NCBI GenBank assembly: GCA_012514785.1 | Contig: JAAYZP010000538.1 | Span: 1 to 11,152 of the forward strand | Direction: 5' to 3' | Source: Propionibacterium sp. | GTDB lineage: Bacteria > Actinomycetota > Actinomycetes > Propionibacteriales > Propionibacteriaceae | Length of the DNA stretch: 11,152 bases | In this document: positions 1 through 5,281 of the stretch, piece after piece | Layout of the letters: every line of letters starts with the position of its first letter | Numbering within the stretch: the first letter of the stretch is position 1 | Notes under the pieces: generated by a model | Seen by the model: the letters and a program-made list of their open reading frames with translations, nothing else | Databases searched by the model: none | What the model was told of the DNA's origin: nothing | Made by a program: the position numbers and the translations under genes

Positions 1-838
1 GGAAGAGCATGCCGCGTCCGGTGTAGCGCTTCGCGAGCGAGACCACTAGACGGAGGTTGGCCTCCAGGAGGTGGTTCTTCGCGAGCTTCCCGTCCGCCAT
101 GATCCAGTGGTAGTCGTCGAGGTCCGCGGCCTTGACGGGCTTCTCCTCGTCGGAGAGGGCCTCCTCGGCGAAGAGTCCGGCCTCGATGCGCTTGGCGAGC
201 TCGACCTCCTCGACGGCGTTCAGCAGGGCCACCTTGCCGATCTGCTTCAAGTAGTCCTTGACCGGGTCGGCGGTGGCGCCGGCGGTCACGACCTGCTGCT
301 CGGGCTCGTCGTCCTCGTCGGAATCCTTGAGGGAGAAGCCCTGCTCCTCGACTAGCTCCTTCTCCTCCTTGGCGGCGCTGGCCTCGACGAACTGCGACTC
401 GTCGACGTCGTCGAGCGAGCGCTTCTTGCCGCCGACGGTCACGACGATGTCGTTGCCGTCCTTGTCGGCCTTGGCGATCGGCACCTCGCCCGACATGACC
501 TGCTGGATCGTGGGCTCCTCGGCGGGCGCAGCCTTGGCTGCGGCGGTCTTGGCCGGCGCGCGGCGGGTGCGCGTCGCGGGCTGCTTCGCCGCGGGCGCGG
601 CCTTGGCCGCAGTGGTCTTGGCAGCGGGTGCCTTCGCGGCCGGCGCCTTGGCGGCCGGGGTCGTCTTCGCGGCGGCAGCCTTCGTCGCCGCCGTGGTCCT
701 GGTGGCCCTCGTGGCGGGAGCCTTCGCGGCGGTGGTCTTGGCAGGGGTCGTCGTCCGTCGGCGAGTAGTCTTGGGCTTGTCGACGTCACTCGCGTCCGTG
801 GCCTTGGTGGTTGTGGCCTTACGGGTGGTCTCAGACAC
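1..838 (-). CDS. sigA: Primary RNA polymerase sigma factor SigA/RpoD, N-terminal part (cut by window edge)
   Basis: This is the N-terminal 279 residues of the vegetative sigma factor, which directs RNA polymerase to housekeeping promoters. The start is GTG at 836-838, preceded by a strong Shine-Dalgarno GGAGGA six bases upstream. Residues 1 to about 107 are almost entirely Lys/Ala/Pro/Thr/Arg with recurring PAAK and TTAAK units, resembling histone H1 tails. Residues about 120-178 are acidic. Region 1.2 begins near residue 181 (DPVKDYLKQIGKVALL), and region 2.1 (NLRLVVSLAKRYTGRGMLF) reaches the window edge; the family continues with LDLIQEGN, so regions 2.2 to 4.2 lie outside. No stop codon is present, so the gene is truncated by the window, not broken. 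It is divergent from sigB. The identification is firm. The low-complexity tail is typical of actinobacterial SigA, but its function here is inferred only. Confidence 0.96.
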   Translation of the reverse strand, partial: MSETTRKATTTKATDASDVDKPKTTRRRTTTPAKTTAAKAPATRATRTTAATKAAAAKTTPAAKAPAAKAPAAKTTAAKAAPAAKQPATRTRRAPAKTAAAKAAPAEEPTIQQVMSGEVPIAKADKDGNDIVVTVGGKKRSLDDVDESQFVEASAAKEEKELVEEQGFSLKDSDEDDEPEQQVVTAGATADPVKDYLKQIGKVALLNAVEEVELAKRIEAGLFAEEALSDEEKPVKAADLDDYHWIMADGKLAKNHLLEANLRLVVSLAKRYTGRGMLF

Positions 839-920
839 GGTCTTCCTCCAGATTTTGGGCACGCGCCGTCCCGTGGTGGTCAAGGGACGCAACGTCCATC
901 CTTGCACGCGTCCCAGCCGT

Positions 921-950
921 ATTCAAACGATCCCCTCGATCCATCTGCAA
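921..950 (-). promoter_or_regulatory. Possible sigA promoter
   Basis: Read on the minus strand, TTGCAG (945-950) stands 18 bp before TTGAAT (921-926), a fair -35 and a poor -10 (the near-invariant A at the second position is missing). The resulting leader would be about 75 nt. It is the best vegetative-type candidate in the sigA upstream region, but the match is weak and the real promoter may lie elsewhere. Confidence 0.28.
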
Positions 951-955
951 CGGGC

Positions 956-982
956 GGGAACTTTTCGGCAGACGACCGCGTT
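956..982 (+). promoter_or_regulatory. SigH/SigR-type ECF promoter upstream of sigB
   Basis: GGGAAC at 956-961 is followed after exactly 18 bp by GTT at 980-982 (cGTT in context). This fits the GGGAAY-N17/18-GTT signature of the oxidative/heat-stress ECF factors SigH (mycobacteria, corynebacteria) and SigR (Streptomyces). Transcription would begin near 988-990, giving a leader of about 28 nt that contains the sigB ribosome binding site. SigH control of sigB is established in Corynebacterium and Mycobacterium; its use here is inferred from the motif and position. Confidence 0.55.
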
Positions 983-1016
983 GTTATTCATGTAGGCCGC
1001 GAAAGGAGTCATATTT

Positions 1017-1943
1017 ATGAGCACCGCCCGAAGCCGTAATGACGGCATCGACGGAAAGGACGCCGTCGGCCAGTATCTGGACGAGATCGCCAAGACCCCC
1101 CTGCTGACGGCAGTGGAGGAAGTTGAGCTTGCGCGCGAGATCGAAGCCGGACTGTTCGCCGGCAAGGTTCTGGACGGGGAGGCCGAGACCTCCTCGGACG
1201 CGACGGAAGAGGAATTGCGTTTCATCGCCGACCAGGGCGAGCGCGCCGTGCAGCGGTTCGTGAAGTCGAACCTGCGTCTGGTGGTATCCGTCGCCCGCAA
1301 GTACGGGCGCGCCCAGATGCCGATGCTGGACCTGATCCAGGAGGGCAACACCGGACTGATCCGTGCCGTCGAGAAGTTCGACTACGCCAAGGGCTTCAAG
1401 TTCTCCACGTATGCGACGTGGTGGGTCCGCCAGGCCATCTCGCGCGGCATCGCACAGCAGGGACGCATCGTGCGTCTGCCGGTGCACGTCGCCGAGCAGG
1501 TCAACCAGGTCGCCGCCGTGCGCCGCACGCTGGAGCGTCAGCTCGGCCGCGAGCCCGACACCGCGGAGATCGCGGGCGAGCTCGGGCTCGAGGAGCAGCG
1601 CGTCATCGACCTCATCCGCTACTCCCGCGAGCACGTCTCGCTGGACGCCCCCGTCGACACGGACGGCGACACCTCGCTGGGTGACCTGATCGCCCGCGAC
1701 GTCGCCCCCGGTCCGGACGAGGTCGTGCTGAACGTCGAGGAGCGCCAGCGCATCGAGCAGATGCTCGAGGGCCTTGATGAGCGTTCCCGCGACGTCGTGC
1801 GTCGCCGCTACGGGCTCTTCGACGGGCGCCAGGCGAAGCTGGCCGACATCGGCACCCACTGGGGCATCACCGCCGAGCGGGTGCGGCAGATCGAGCGCCT
1901 CGCGCTGGCGAAGCTGCGCGAGCGCGTGGGGCTGGCCGCGTAA
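1017..1943 (+). CDS. sigB: Group 2 RNA polymerase sigma factor SigB (stress/stationary phase)
   Basis: A 308-residue sigma factor of the RpoD-like group 2 class, an alternative to SigA for stress and slow growth. ATG at 1017 has AAGGAG (1003-1008) eight bases upstream. Region 1.2 covers residues about 15-48. Region 2 covers about 85-145, with the core-binding LDLIQEGNTGLIRAV and the -10 recognition and melting segment FKFSTYATWWVRQAI (128-141). Region 3 covers about 150-230. Region 4 has its helix-turn-helix at about 275-300 (LADIGTHWGITAERVRQIE). Unlike SigA it lacks the long Lys/Ala-rich N-terminus, and it has RKYGRAQMP where SigA has KRYTGRGML. Both are close in regions 1.2 and 2.1, so promoter overlap is likely. 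It is divergent from sigA and probably under the ECF-type promoter at 956-982. It is followed by an intrinsic terminator at 1965-2003. The group 2 assignment is firm; the name SigB follows actinobacterial usage. Confidence 0.95.
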   Translation: MSTARSRNDGIDGKDAVGQYLDEIAKTPLLTAVEEVELAREIEAGLFAGKVLDGEAETSSDATEEELRFIADQGERAVQRFVKSNLRLVVSVARKYGRAQMPMLDLIQEGNTGLIRAVEKFDYAKGFKFSTYATWWVRQAISRGIAQQGRIVRLPVHVAEQVNQVAAVRRTLERQLGREPDTAEIAGELGLEEQRVIDLIRYSREHVSLDAPVDTDGDTSLGDLIARDVAPGPDEVVLNVEERQRIEQMLEGLDERSRDVVRRRYGLFDGRQAKLADIGTHWGITAERVRQIERLALAKLRERVGLAA

Positions 1944-1963
1944 GCAGCACGAACAACCACAAC

Positions 1964-1969
1964 TAGGGT
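1964..1969 (+). promoter_or_regulatory. Possible -10 element for a leaderless peptidase transcript
   Basis: TAGGGT at 1964-1969 fits the actinobacterial TANNNT -10 pattern. It lies seven bases before the A of the ATG at 1977, the spacing expected when transcription starts on the start codon itself. The -35 region (about 1941-1946, TAAGCA) is poor. Leaderless mRNAs are common in actinobacteria. The site is inferred and would explain how the peptidase is translated although its only Shine-Dalgarno-like sequence is two bases from the ATG. Confidence 0.33.
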
Positions 1970-2003
1970 GGAGGGCATGTCTGATGCCCTCCACCCTTTT
2001 TTT
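1965..2003 (+). terminator. Intrinsic terminator of sigB, overlapping the next gene's start
   Basis: AGGGTGGAGGGCAT (1965-1978) pairs perfectly over 14 bp with ATGCCCTCCACCCT (1984-1997) across a five-base loop, and is followed by an unbroken T-run through 2003. It begins 21 bases after the sigB stop, so a terminating ribosome would not block it. This is the clearest rho-independent terminator in the window. Unusually, the S9 peptidase ATG (1977-1979) sits at the top of the left arm, and the right arm plus T-run encode its first residues. Confidence 0.88.
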
Positions 2004-3991
2004 GATCTCGACGCGTACGTCGCGCTCCCCCGGCTCGGCGAGCTGGCGCTGAGCCCGGACGGCGGACTGCTCGTCGTCGCCGTCGCCGCGCCCGATGCCG
2101 ACGGCACCGCCTACACCAGCGCGCTCTGGGCCGTCGACCCGACCGGGTCGGAGCCGGCGCGTCGGCTGACGCGGTCGGTGAAGGGCGAGCAGCTCTCCGC
2201 GTTCACCCGCGACGGGTCGCTGCTGTTCGCCTCCAAGCGCGACGTCCCCGCGGAGGGCACCGAGAAGCCGTCGGAGAGCACGAGCGCCGTGTGGCACCTG
2301 CCCGCCCGCGGCGGCGAGGCAGGCGTGTTCGCCAGCCGCGACGGCGGCTTCAGCGATGTGCTGACCGCCGAGGACAGCGACGTCGTCGTGCTGGGCGCGA
2401 GGATGTTCGCCGGTGTCGCCGACGACGAGGAGGACGCGAAGAAGCGCGCGGCCCGCAAGGAGAAGAAGGTGGGCGCGATCCTGCACACCCGCGCCGGCGT
2501 CAGGTATTGGGACCACGACCTGGGCGCGGAGCACACGCGCCTGCGGGTGGGCCGCATCGAGGGCGACGCCGTCCGGGACGTGCGCGAGCTCGTCGGCGAC
2601 GTCGGCCGGGCCATCACGTCGGCCACAATCAGCCCCGACGGCGAGAGCCTTGCGATCGCGTGGCAGGTGGAAGAACACCTCGGCAGTGGCGCACCGACCT
2701 CGTGCTCGTCGACGTCGCCACCGGGGCGCGCCGCACCGTCCTCGGCGAGGAGGGCCGCAGCTACGGCTCGCCCGTCTTCAGCCGCGATTCCGCGACGATC
2801 GCCGTCGTGGAGCGCGACGAGTCCGGCCCCGAGCTGGCACTCGACCAGCGCATCCTGCTGCTCGACGTCACCTCGGGCGACGCCCGCGCAATCGACGGGG
2901 ACTGGGACCGCTGGGGCCGACCCGAGGCATTCTCCCCCGACGGCGCCACGCTGTACGTGACCGCGGACGACGACGGCCACCGCCCGGTCTTCGCCATCGA
3001 CACCGCCACGGGCGAGGTCCGGCGGCTCACCGAGTCGGGCGCGTTCGACAGCGTCCAGCTCAGCCCCGACGGCGCCACGCTGTACGCCGTGCGCACCGCC
3101 TACGACCAGCCGGGCGAGATCGTCGCCGTCGACACCGCCACGGGCCGCACCCGCACGCTGCGCTCCCCCGTCGCCTACCCGGCGCTCCCGGGCTCGCTGG
3201 AGCGCGTCGAGACGGAAGCCTCCGACGGCACGCGGATCCCCGGGTGGCTCGTGCTGCCCGACGGCGCCTCAGCGGAGCAGCCCGCGCCGCTCACTCTCTG
3301 GGTGCACGGCGGCCCCGTCGCCTCCTGGAACGCCTGGAGCTGGCGGTGGAACCCGTGGCTGCTGGCTTCCCGCGGCCAGGCCGTGCTGCTGCCCGACCCG
3401 GCGCTGTCCACCGGGTATGGGCGCGCGTTCATCCAGCGCGGCTGGAGCCGGTGGGGCGCTGAGCCGTACACCGACGTGATGGCGCTCACCGACGCGATCG
3501 AGACGCGCGAGGACATCCGCGACGACGCCACCGTCATGATGGGCGGCTCCTTCGGCGGCTACATGGCCAACTGGATCGCCACGCAGACCGACCGGTTCAA
3601 GGCGATCGTGAGCCACGCGTCGCTGTGGAACCTGTCCAGCTTCGGGCCGACGACGGACGCGCCCGGCTTCTGGCGCAAGGATTTCACGCCGAAGATGCTG
3701 GAGGAGTACTCACCGCACCGCCTCGCGGAGCACATCACGACGCCGATGCTGGTGATCCACGGGGACAAGGACTACCGCGTGCCGATCGGCGAGGGGCTGG
3801 CGCTGTGGTGGGCGCTCGCGGGCAACCACGACGGCCCGCCCGAGACGTTGCCGCACCAGTTCCTCTACTTCCCGGACGAGAACCACTGGATCCTCACGCC
3901 GCAGCACGCCATCGTCTGGTACCACACGGTGCTGGAGTTCGCGGAGGCGCACCGCGAGGGGCGGGCGCCGACGGCTCACGACCTCCTGTAG
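1977..3991 (+). pseudogene. S9-family prolyl oligopeptidase-like serine peptidase, interrupted by a frameshift
   Basis: This would be an acylaminoacyl/dipeptidyl-type peptidase cleaving short peptides, about 671 residues if one base is restored. The N-terminal beta-propeller reads in one frame from ATG 1977 (FFDLDAYVALPRLGELALSPDG) to about 2660-2690 (ISPDGESLAIAWQVEE). Homology then continues in the -1 frame (WRTDLVLVDVATG onward) to the TAG at 3989-3991. The first frame alone ends at 2960. The alpha/beta hydrolase domain is intact: oxyanion-side HGGP, nucleophile Ser in GGSFGGYM (codon 3548-3550), Asp in HGDKDYRVP (3770-3772) and His in DENHWI (3884-3886). No slippery heptamer is visible near the switch, so a 1-base deletion or a sequencing error is more likely than programmed frameshifting. 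An upstream in-frame GTG at 1968 is possible, but the family N-terminus favours 1977. No signal peptide is seen, so it is probably cytoplasmic. Family certain; functional state uncertain. Confidence 0.85.
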
Positions 3992-4410
3992 TCGTCCAGT
4001 GCGGCGGCGAAGCGGCTGAGCAACTGGCTCAGCTCGGCCACTTCGTCGTCGTTCCATGCTGCCAGCGCGTGGTCGAGGGTGGCGGTCTCGCGCGCGAACG
4101 TTGCGTCGATGGCCGCCCTCCCGTCGTCGGTGATGGCGACGGTGACGGCTCGCCAGTCGCTCGGATCGGCCCCGCGCTCCGCCCAACCCTGCGCGACGAG
4201 CCGCTTCACCTGGGCGGTCACCGTCGACCGGTCCACCTTGTGCCATTCGGCGAGCTCGCTCATCCGCATCGGCCCGTCGGCCGCGAGCACCTCCAGCAGC
4301 CAGACTTCCGTGGGCGTCGGCCCCGTCCTCGCAGGCCGGTCCCCGGCCCACCGCTGGATCGACCCCATCGCCTGTCGCAGCGCCCTACCGACGTCGCCGG
4401 TTGTTGCCAT
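3976..4410 (-). CDS. MarR-family transcriptional regulator
   Basis: A 144-residue winged-helix repressor of the MarR type, normally a dimer that binds a palindrome near its own promoter and is released by a small ligand or oxidation. The core is residues about 32-99: helix TPTEVWLLEVLAADGPMRMSELAEWHKVDRSTVTAQVKRLVAQGW, then the wing with the typical Asp-x-x-Asp-x-Arg stretch (ADPSDWRAVTVAIT). Flanking helices (about 1-25 and 105-140) would form the dimer interface. The start is ATG at 4408-4410 with GAAAGGG nine bases upstream; an in-frame TTG one codon earlier is an alternative. The only Trp-rich part is the N-terminus and no Cys is present, so thiol sensing is unlikely. Its last 16 bases overlap the convergent peptidase gene. 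It is divergent from the stress protein gene at 4488, the obvious target along with itself. Ligand unknown. Confidence 0.92.
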   Translation of the reverse strand: MATTGDVGRALRQAMGSIQRWAGDRPARTGPTPTEVWLLEVLAADGPMRMSELAEWHKVDRSTVTAQVKRLVAQGWAERGADPSDWRAVTVAITDDGRAAIDATFARETATLDHALAAWNDDEVAELSQLLSRFAAALDDYRRS

Positions 4411-4426
4411 CAATTCATGCCCTTTC

Positions 4427-4455
4427 TTGCCAAGCAGTCATTTGGTTTGTACAAT
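4427..4455 (+). promoter_or_regulatory. Vegetative-type promoter of the general stress protein gene
   Basis: TTGCCA (4427-4432), a 17-bp spacer and TACAAT (4450-4455) make a strong sigma-70/SigA-type promoter. Transcription should start near 4462, about 26 nt before the TTG start codon. The -10 hexamer lies inside the inverted repeat at 4445-4460, so a bound repressor would block it. Confidence 0.68.
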
Positions 4456-4460
4456 CAAAC
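4445..4460. promoter_or_regulatory. Probable MarR operator (inverted repeat)
   Basis: GTTTG (4445-4449) and CAAAC (4456-4460) form a perfect inverted repeat around TACAAT. Nested in it is the palindrome TTGTACAA (4448-4455 less the last base). Size, AT content in an otherwise GC-rich region, and position over both promoters match known MarR-family operators. Binding by the adjacent regulator is inferred. Confidence 0.6.
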
Positions 4461-4467
4461 TATACCA
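4459..4467 (-). promoter_or_regulatory. Extended -10 promoter for the marR gene
   Basis: On the minus strand TGG TATAGT is an extended -10 element (TGN plus TANNNT); no convincing -35 is seen, as is usual for extended -10 promoters. The start point would be near 4452, inside the operator. The two divergent -10 elements are only 3 bp apart, so RNA polymerase probably cannot occupy both at once. Confidence 0.45.
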
Positions 4468-4487
4468 CGAACGAAAGGAACACGATC

Positions 4488-4946
4488 TTGAACCAGCCCA
4501 CGTACACCCCCACCCGAGCCATCATCGCCGAATTCGACAACTACGCATCCGCCCAGGCGGCCGTCGACCTCCTGGCCGACAAGGACTTCGAGGTCGGGAC
4601 CGTCCGCATCGTCGGGCATGACCTCAAGTCGGTCGAGCAGATCATCGGCAAGCGCACCTACGGTCGCTCCGCGCTCTACGGTGCACTCGGCGGCGCATGG
4701 TTCGGACTCCTGCTCGGCATCCTCTTCGGCATCTTCATGCCCGCCGTCGCCTGGCTCAGCGTGATCGGCTGGTCGGTGCTCGTCGCAGCCGTCTTCGGTC
4801 TCATCTTCGGCCTGATCAGCCACGCGCTCACCGGTAAGGACCGCAGCTTCGCCGCCACCAGCGGTATCAAGGCGAGCAACTACTCCGTCGAGGTGTTGGC
4901 CGACCGCGCCGACGAGGCCCTCCGGATCCTCGCCGCCGGCCGCTGA
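4488..4946 (+). CDS. General stress protein, GSP17M/YflT-like, membrane-anchored
   Basis: A 152-residue protein starting at TTG (4488-4490), chosen because GAAAGGAA lies seven bases upstream and no better in-frame start exists. Residues about 10-45 (RAIIAEFDNYASAQAAVDLLADKDFEVGTVRIVG) are the hallmark of the general stress protein 17M family: a small ferredoxin-like fold predicting Asp/Ala-rich helix and beta strands. Two glycine-rich hydrophobic segments follow, about 62-84 and 88-112, with repeated GLLLGILFG and GLIFGLI zipper-like spacing that would pack as a membrane hairpin. Residues about 118-150 (SGIKASNYSVEVLADRADEALRIL) complete the cytoplasmic fold. Biochemical function of the family is unknown; in Bacillus relatives are part of the general stress regulon. 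It is divergent from marR, with promoter and operator visible, and ends before the hairpin at 4966. Confidence 0.85.
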   Translation: MNQPTYTPTRAIIAEFDNYASAQAAVDLLADKDFEVGTVRIVGHDLKSVEQIIGKRTYGRSALYGALGGAWFGLLLGILFGIFMPAVAWLSVIGWSVLVAAVFGLIFGLISHALTGKDRSFAATSGIKASNYSVEVLADRADEALRILAAGR

Positions 4947-4965
4947 CGCTGATCCCTAGCCCCTT

Positions 4966-5009
4966 AAGAGTGTGGCTTTGTACCGTGGATGGTACAAAAC
5001 CACACTCTT
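4966..5009. terminator. 44-bp near-perfect hairpin, probable bidirectional terminator
   Basis: AAGAGTGTGG (4966-4975) pairs with CCACACTCTT (5000-5009), and TTTGTACC (4977-4984) with GGTACAAA (4991-4998); a single C/A mismatch separates the two stem parts and the loop is GTGGAT. The 18 paired bases sit 19 bases after the stress protein stop. A short T-tract follows on the plus strand. It would end that transcript and perhaps read-through from tesB on the other strand. It could instead be a miniature mobile-element remnant. Confidence 0.6.
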
Positions 5010-5037
5010 TGCGTCTGTTCGGCGACACCACGAACCT

Positions 5038-5065
5038 CGGGGTCAGAGGAGGCGGAGCAGGCCCT
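5038..5065. repeat. Direct repeat copy 1 (duplicate of tesB 3' end)
   Basis: This 28-bp stretch matches 5254-5281 at 27 of 28 positions (difference at 5046 versus 5262). Read on the minus strand it encodes GLLRLL-stop, the same last residues and stop as tesB, but the sequence before it is unrelated to tesB. The two copies lie 216 bp apart, measured start to start. Confidence 0.9.
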
Positions 5066-5076
5066 TCGGCACTTGC

Positions 5077-5123
5077 TGGTTGAGCCGCCGCCGGGCGTCA
5101 GCCCTGCGGCGTGGTCGAAACCA
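5077..5123 (+). repeat. REP-like element A
   Basis: A 47-bp element bounded by TGGTTGAGC (5077-5085) and TCGAAACCA (5115-5123), with an internal stem GCCGC...GCGGC around GGGC/GCCC. The same ends in the opposite orientation bound element B. Similar short palindromic units with TGGTTGAGC/TCGAAACCA ends are, from memory, scattered in intergenic regions of some actinobacterial genomes; genome-wide copy number cannot be seen here. Confidence 0.6.
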
Positions 5124-5166
5124 CCCCGGACATGGGCAGGGACTAGGTTCCAGCGACCGTCGGGGA

Positions 5167-5212
5167 TGGTTTCGACCATCGCCAGCTCCTTCGTCGCGGG
5201 CGAGCTCAACCA
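5167..5212 (-). repeat. REP-like element B (inverted relative to A)
   Basis: A 46-bp element that on the minus strand runs from TGGTTGAGC (5204-5212) to TCGAAACCA (5167-5175), the same ends as element A. The inverted pairing extends beyond the elements: the 11 bases after A (CCCCGGAC region) and before B (GTCGGGG region) are also largely complementary. The A/B pair could fold into one long cruciform. Confidence 0.6.
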
Positions 5213-5253
5213 TCAAAGTGGGCGCCCCCCTCAACGGTCGTGAAGCAACTCGC

Positions 5254-5281
5254 CGGGGTCACAGGAGGCGGAGCAGGCCCT
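5254..5281. repeat. Direct repeat copy 2 (native tesB 3' end)
   Basis: This copy includes the last six to seven codons of tesB, its stop (5259-5261) and five downstream bases. It matches 5038-5065 at 27 of 28 positions. Because the TesB C-terminus AQEGLLR, with its catalytic Gln, is family-typical, this copy is the original or restored gene end. Confidence 0.9.

Larger units (their letters stand above)
4947..5258. other. Gene-free repeat-rich intergenic region
   Basis: About 312 bp between the stress protein stop and the tesB stop. It holds the hairpin at 4966-5009, one copy of the tesB-end direct repeat (5038-5065), and two REP-like elements in opposite orientation (5077-5123, 5167-5212). 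Short open frames cross it, but none has a ribosome binding site or recognisable protein. Confidence 0.8.

Noticed and set aside
867..889. CGTCCC/GGGACG inverted repeat in the sigA leader
   Set aside because: It has six pairs with an 11-base loop in GC-rich DNA, easily expected by chance, and no matching regulatory class.
990..995. Start-stop ATGTAG upstream of sigB
   Set aside because: It has no ribosome binding site and sits at or just after the predicted transcript start. Probably meaningless.
984..2678. A 564-codon open frame on the minus strand opposite sigB and the peptidase
   Set aside because: It spans two unrelated real genes and the terminator, has shadow-like composition, and has no ribosome binding site or recognisable domain.
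2661..2692. Programmed -1 ribosomal frameshift in the peptidase
   Set aside because: The direction would be right, but there is no X-XXY-YYZ heptamer and no clear downstream pseudoknot. A simple 1-base deletion or error explains it.
4408..4418. Mini-ORF ATGAATTGATG overlapping the marR start
   Set aside because: A two-codon frame ending on the marR ATG is visible, but one occurrence is not evidence of leader control.
5043..5234. A small minus-strand open frame ending in the tesB-like GLLRLL
   Set aside because: It only looks gene-like because of the 28-bp duplication. The rest crosses the REP-like elements, with no ribosome binding site.
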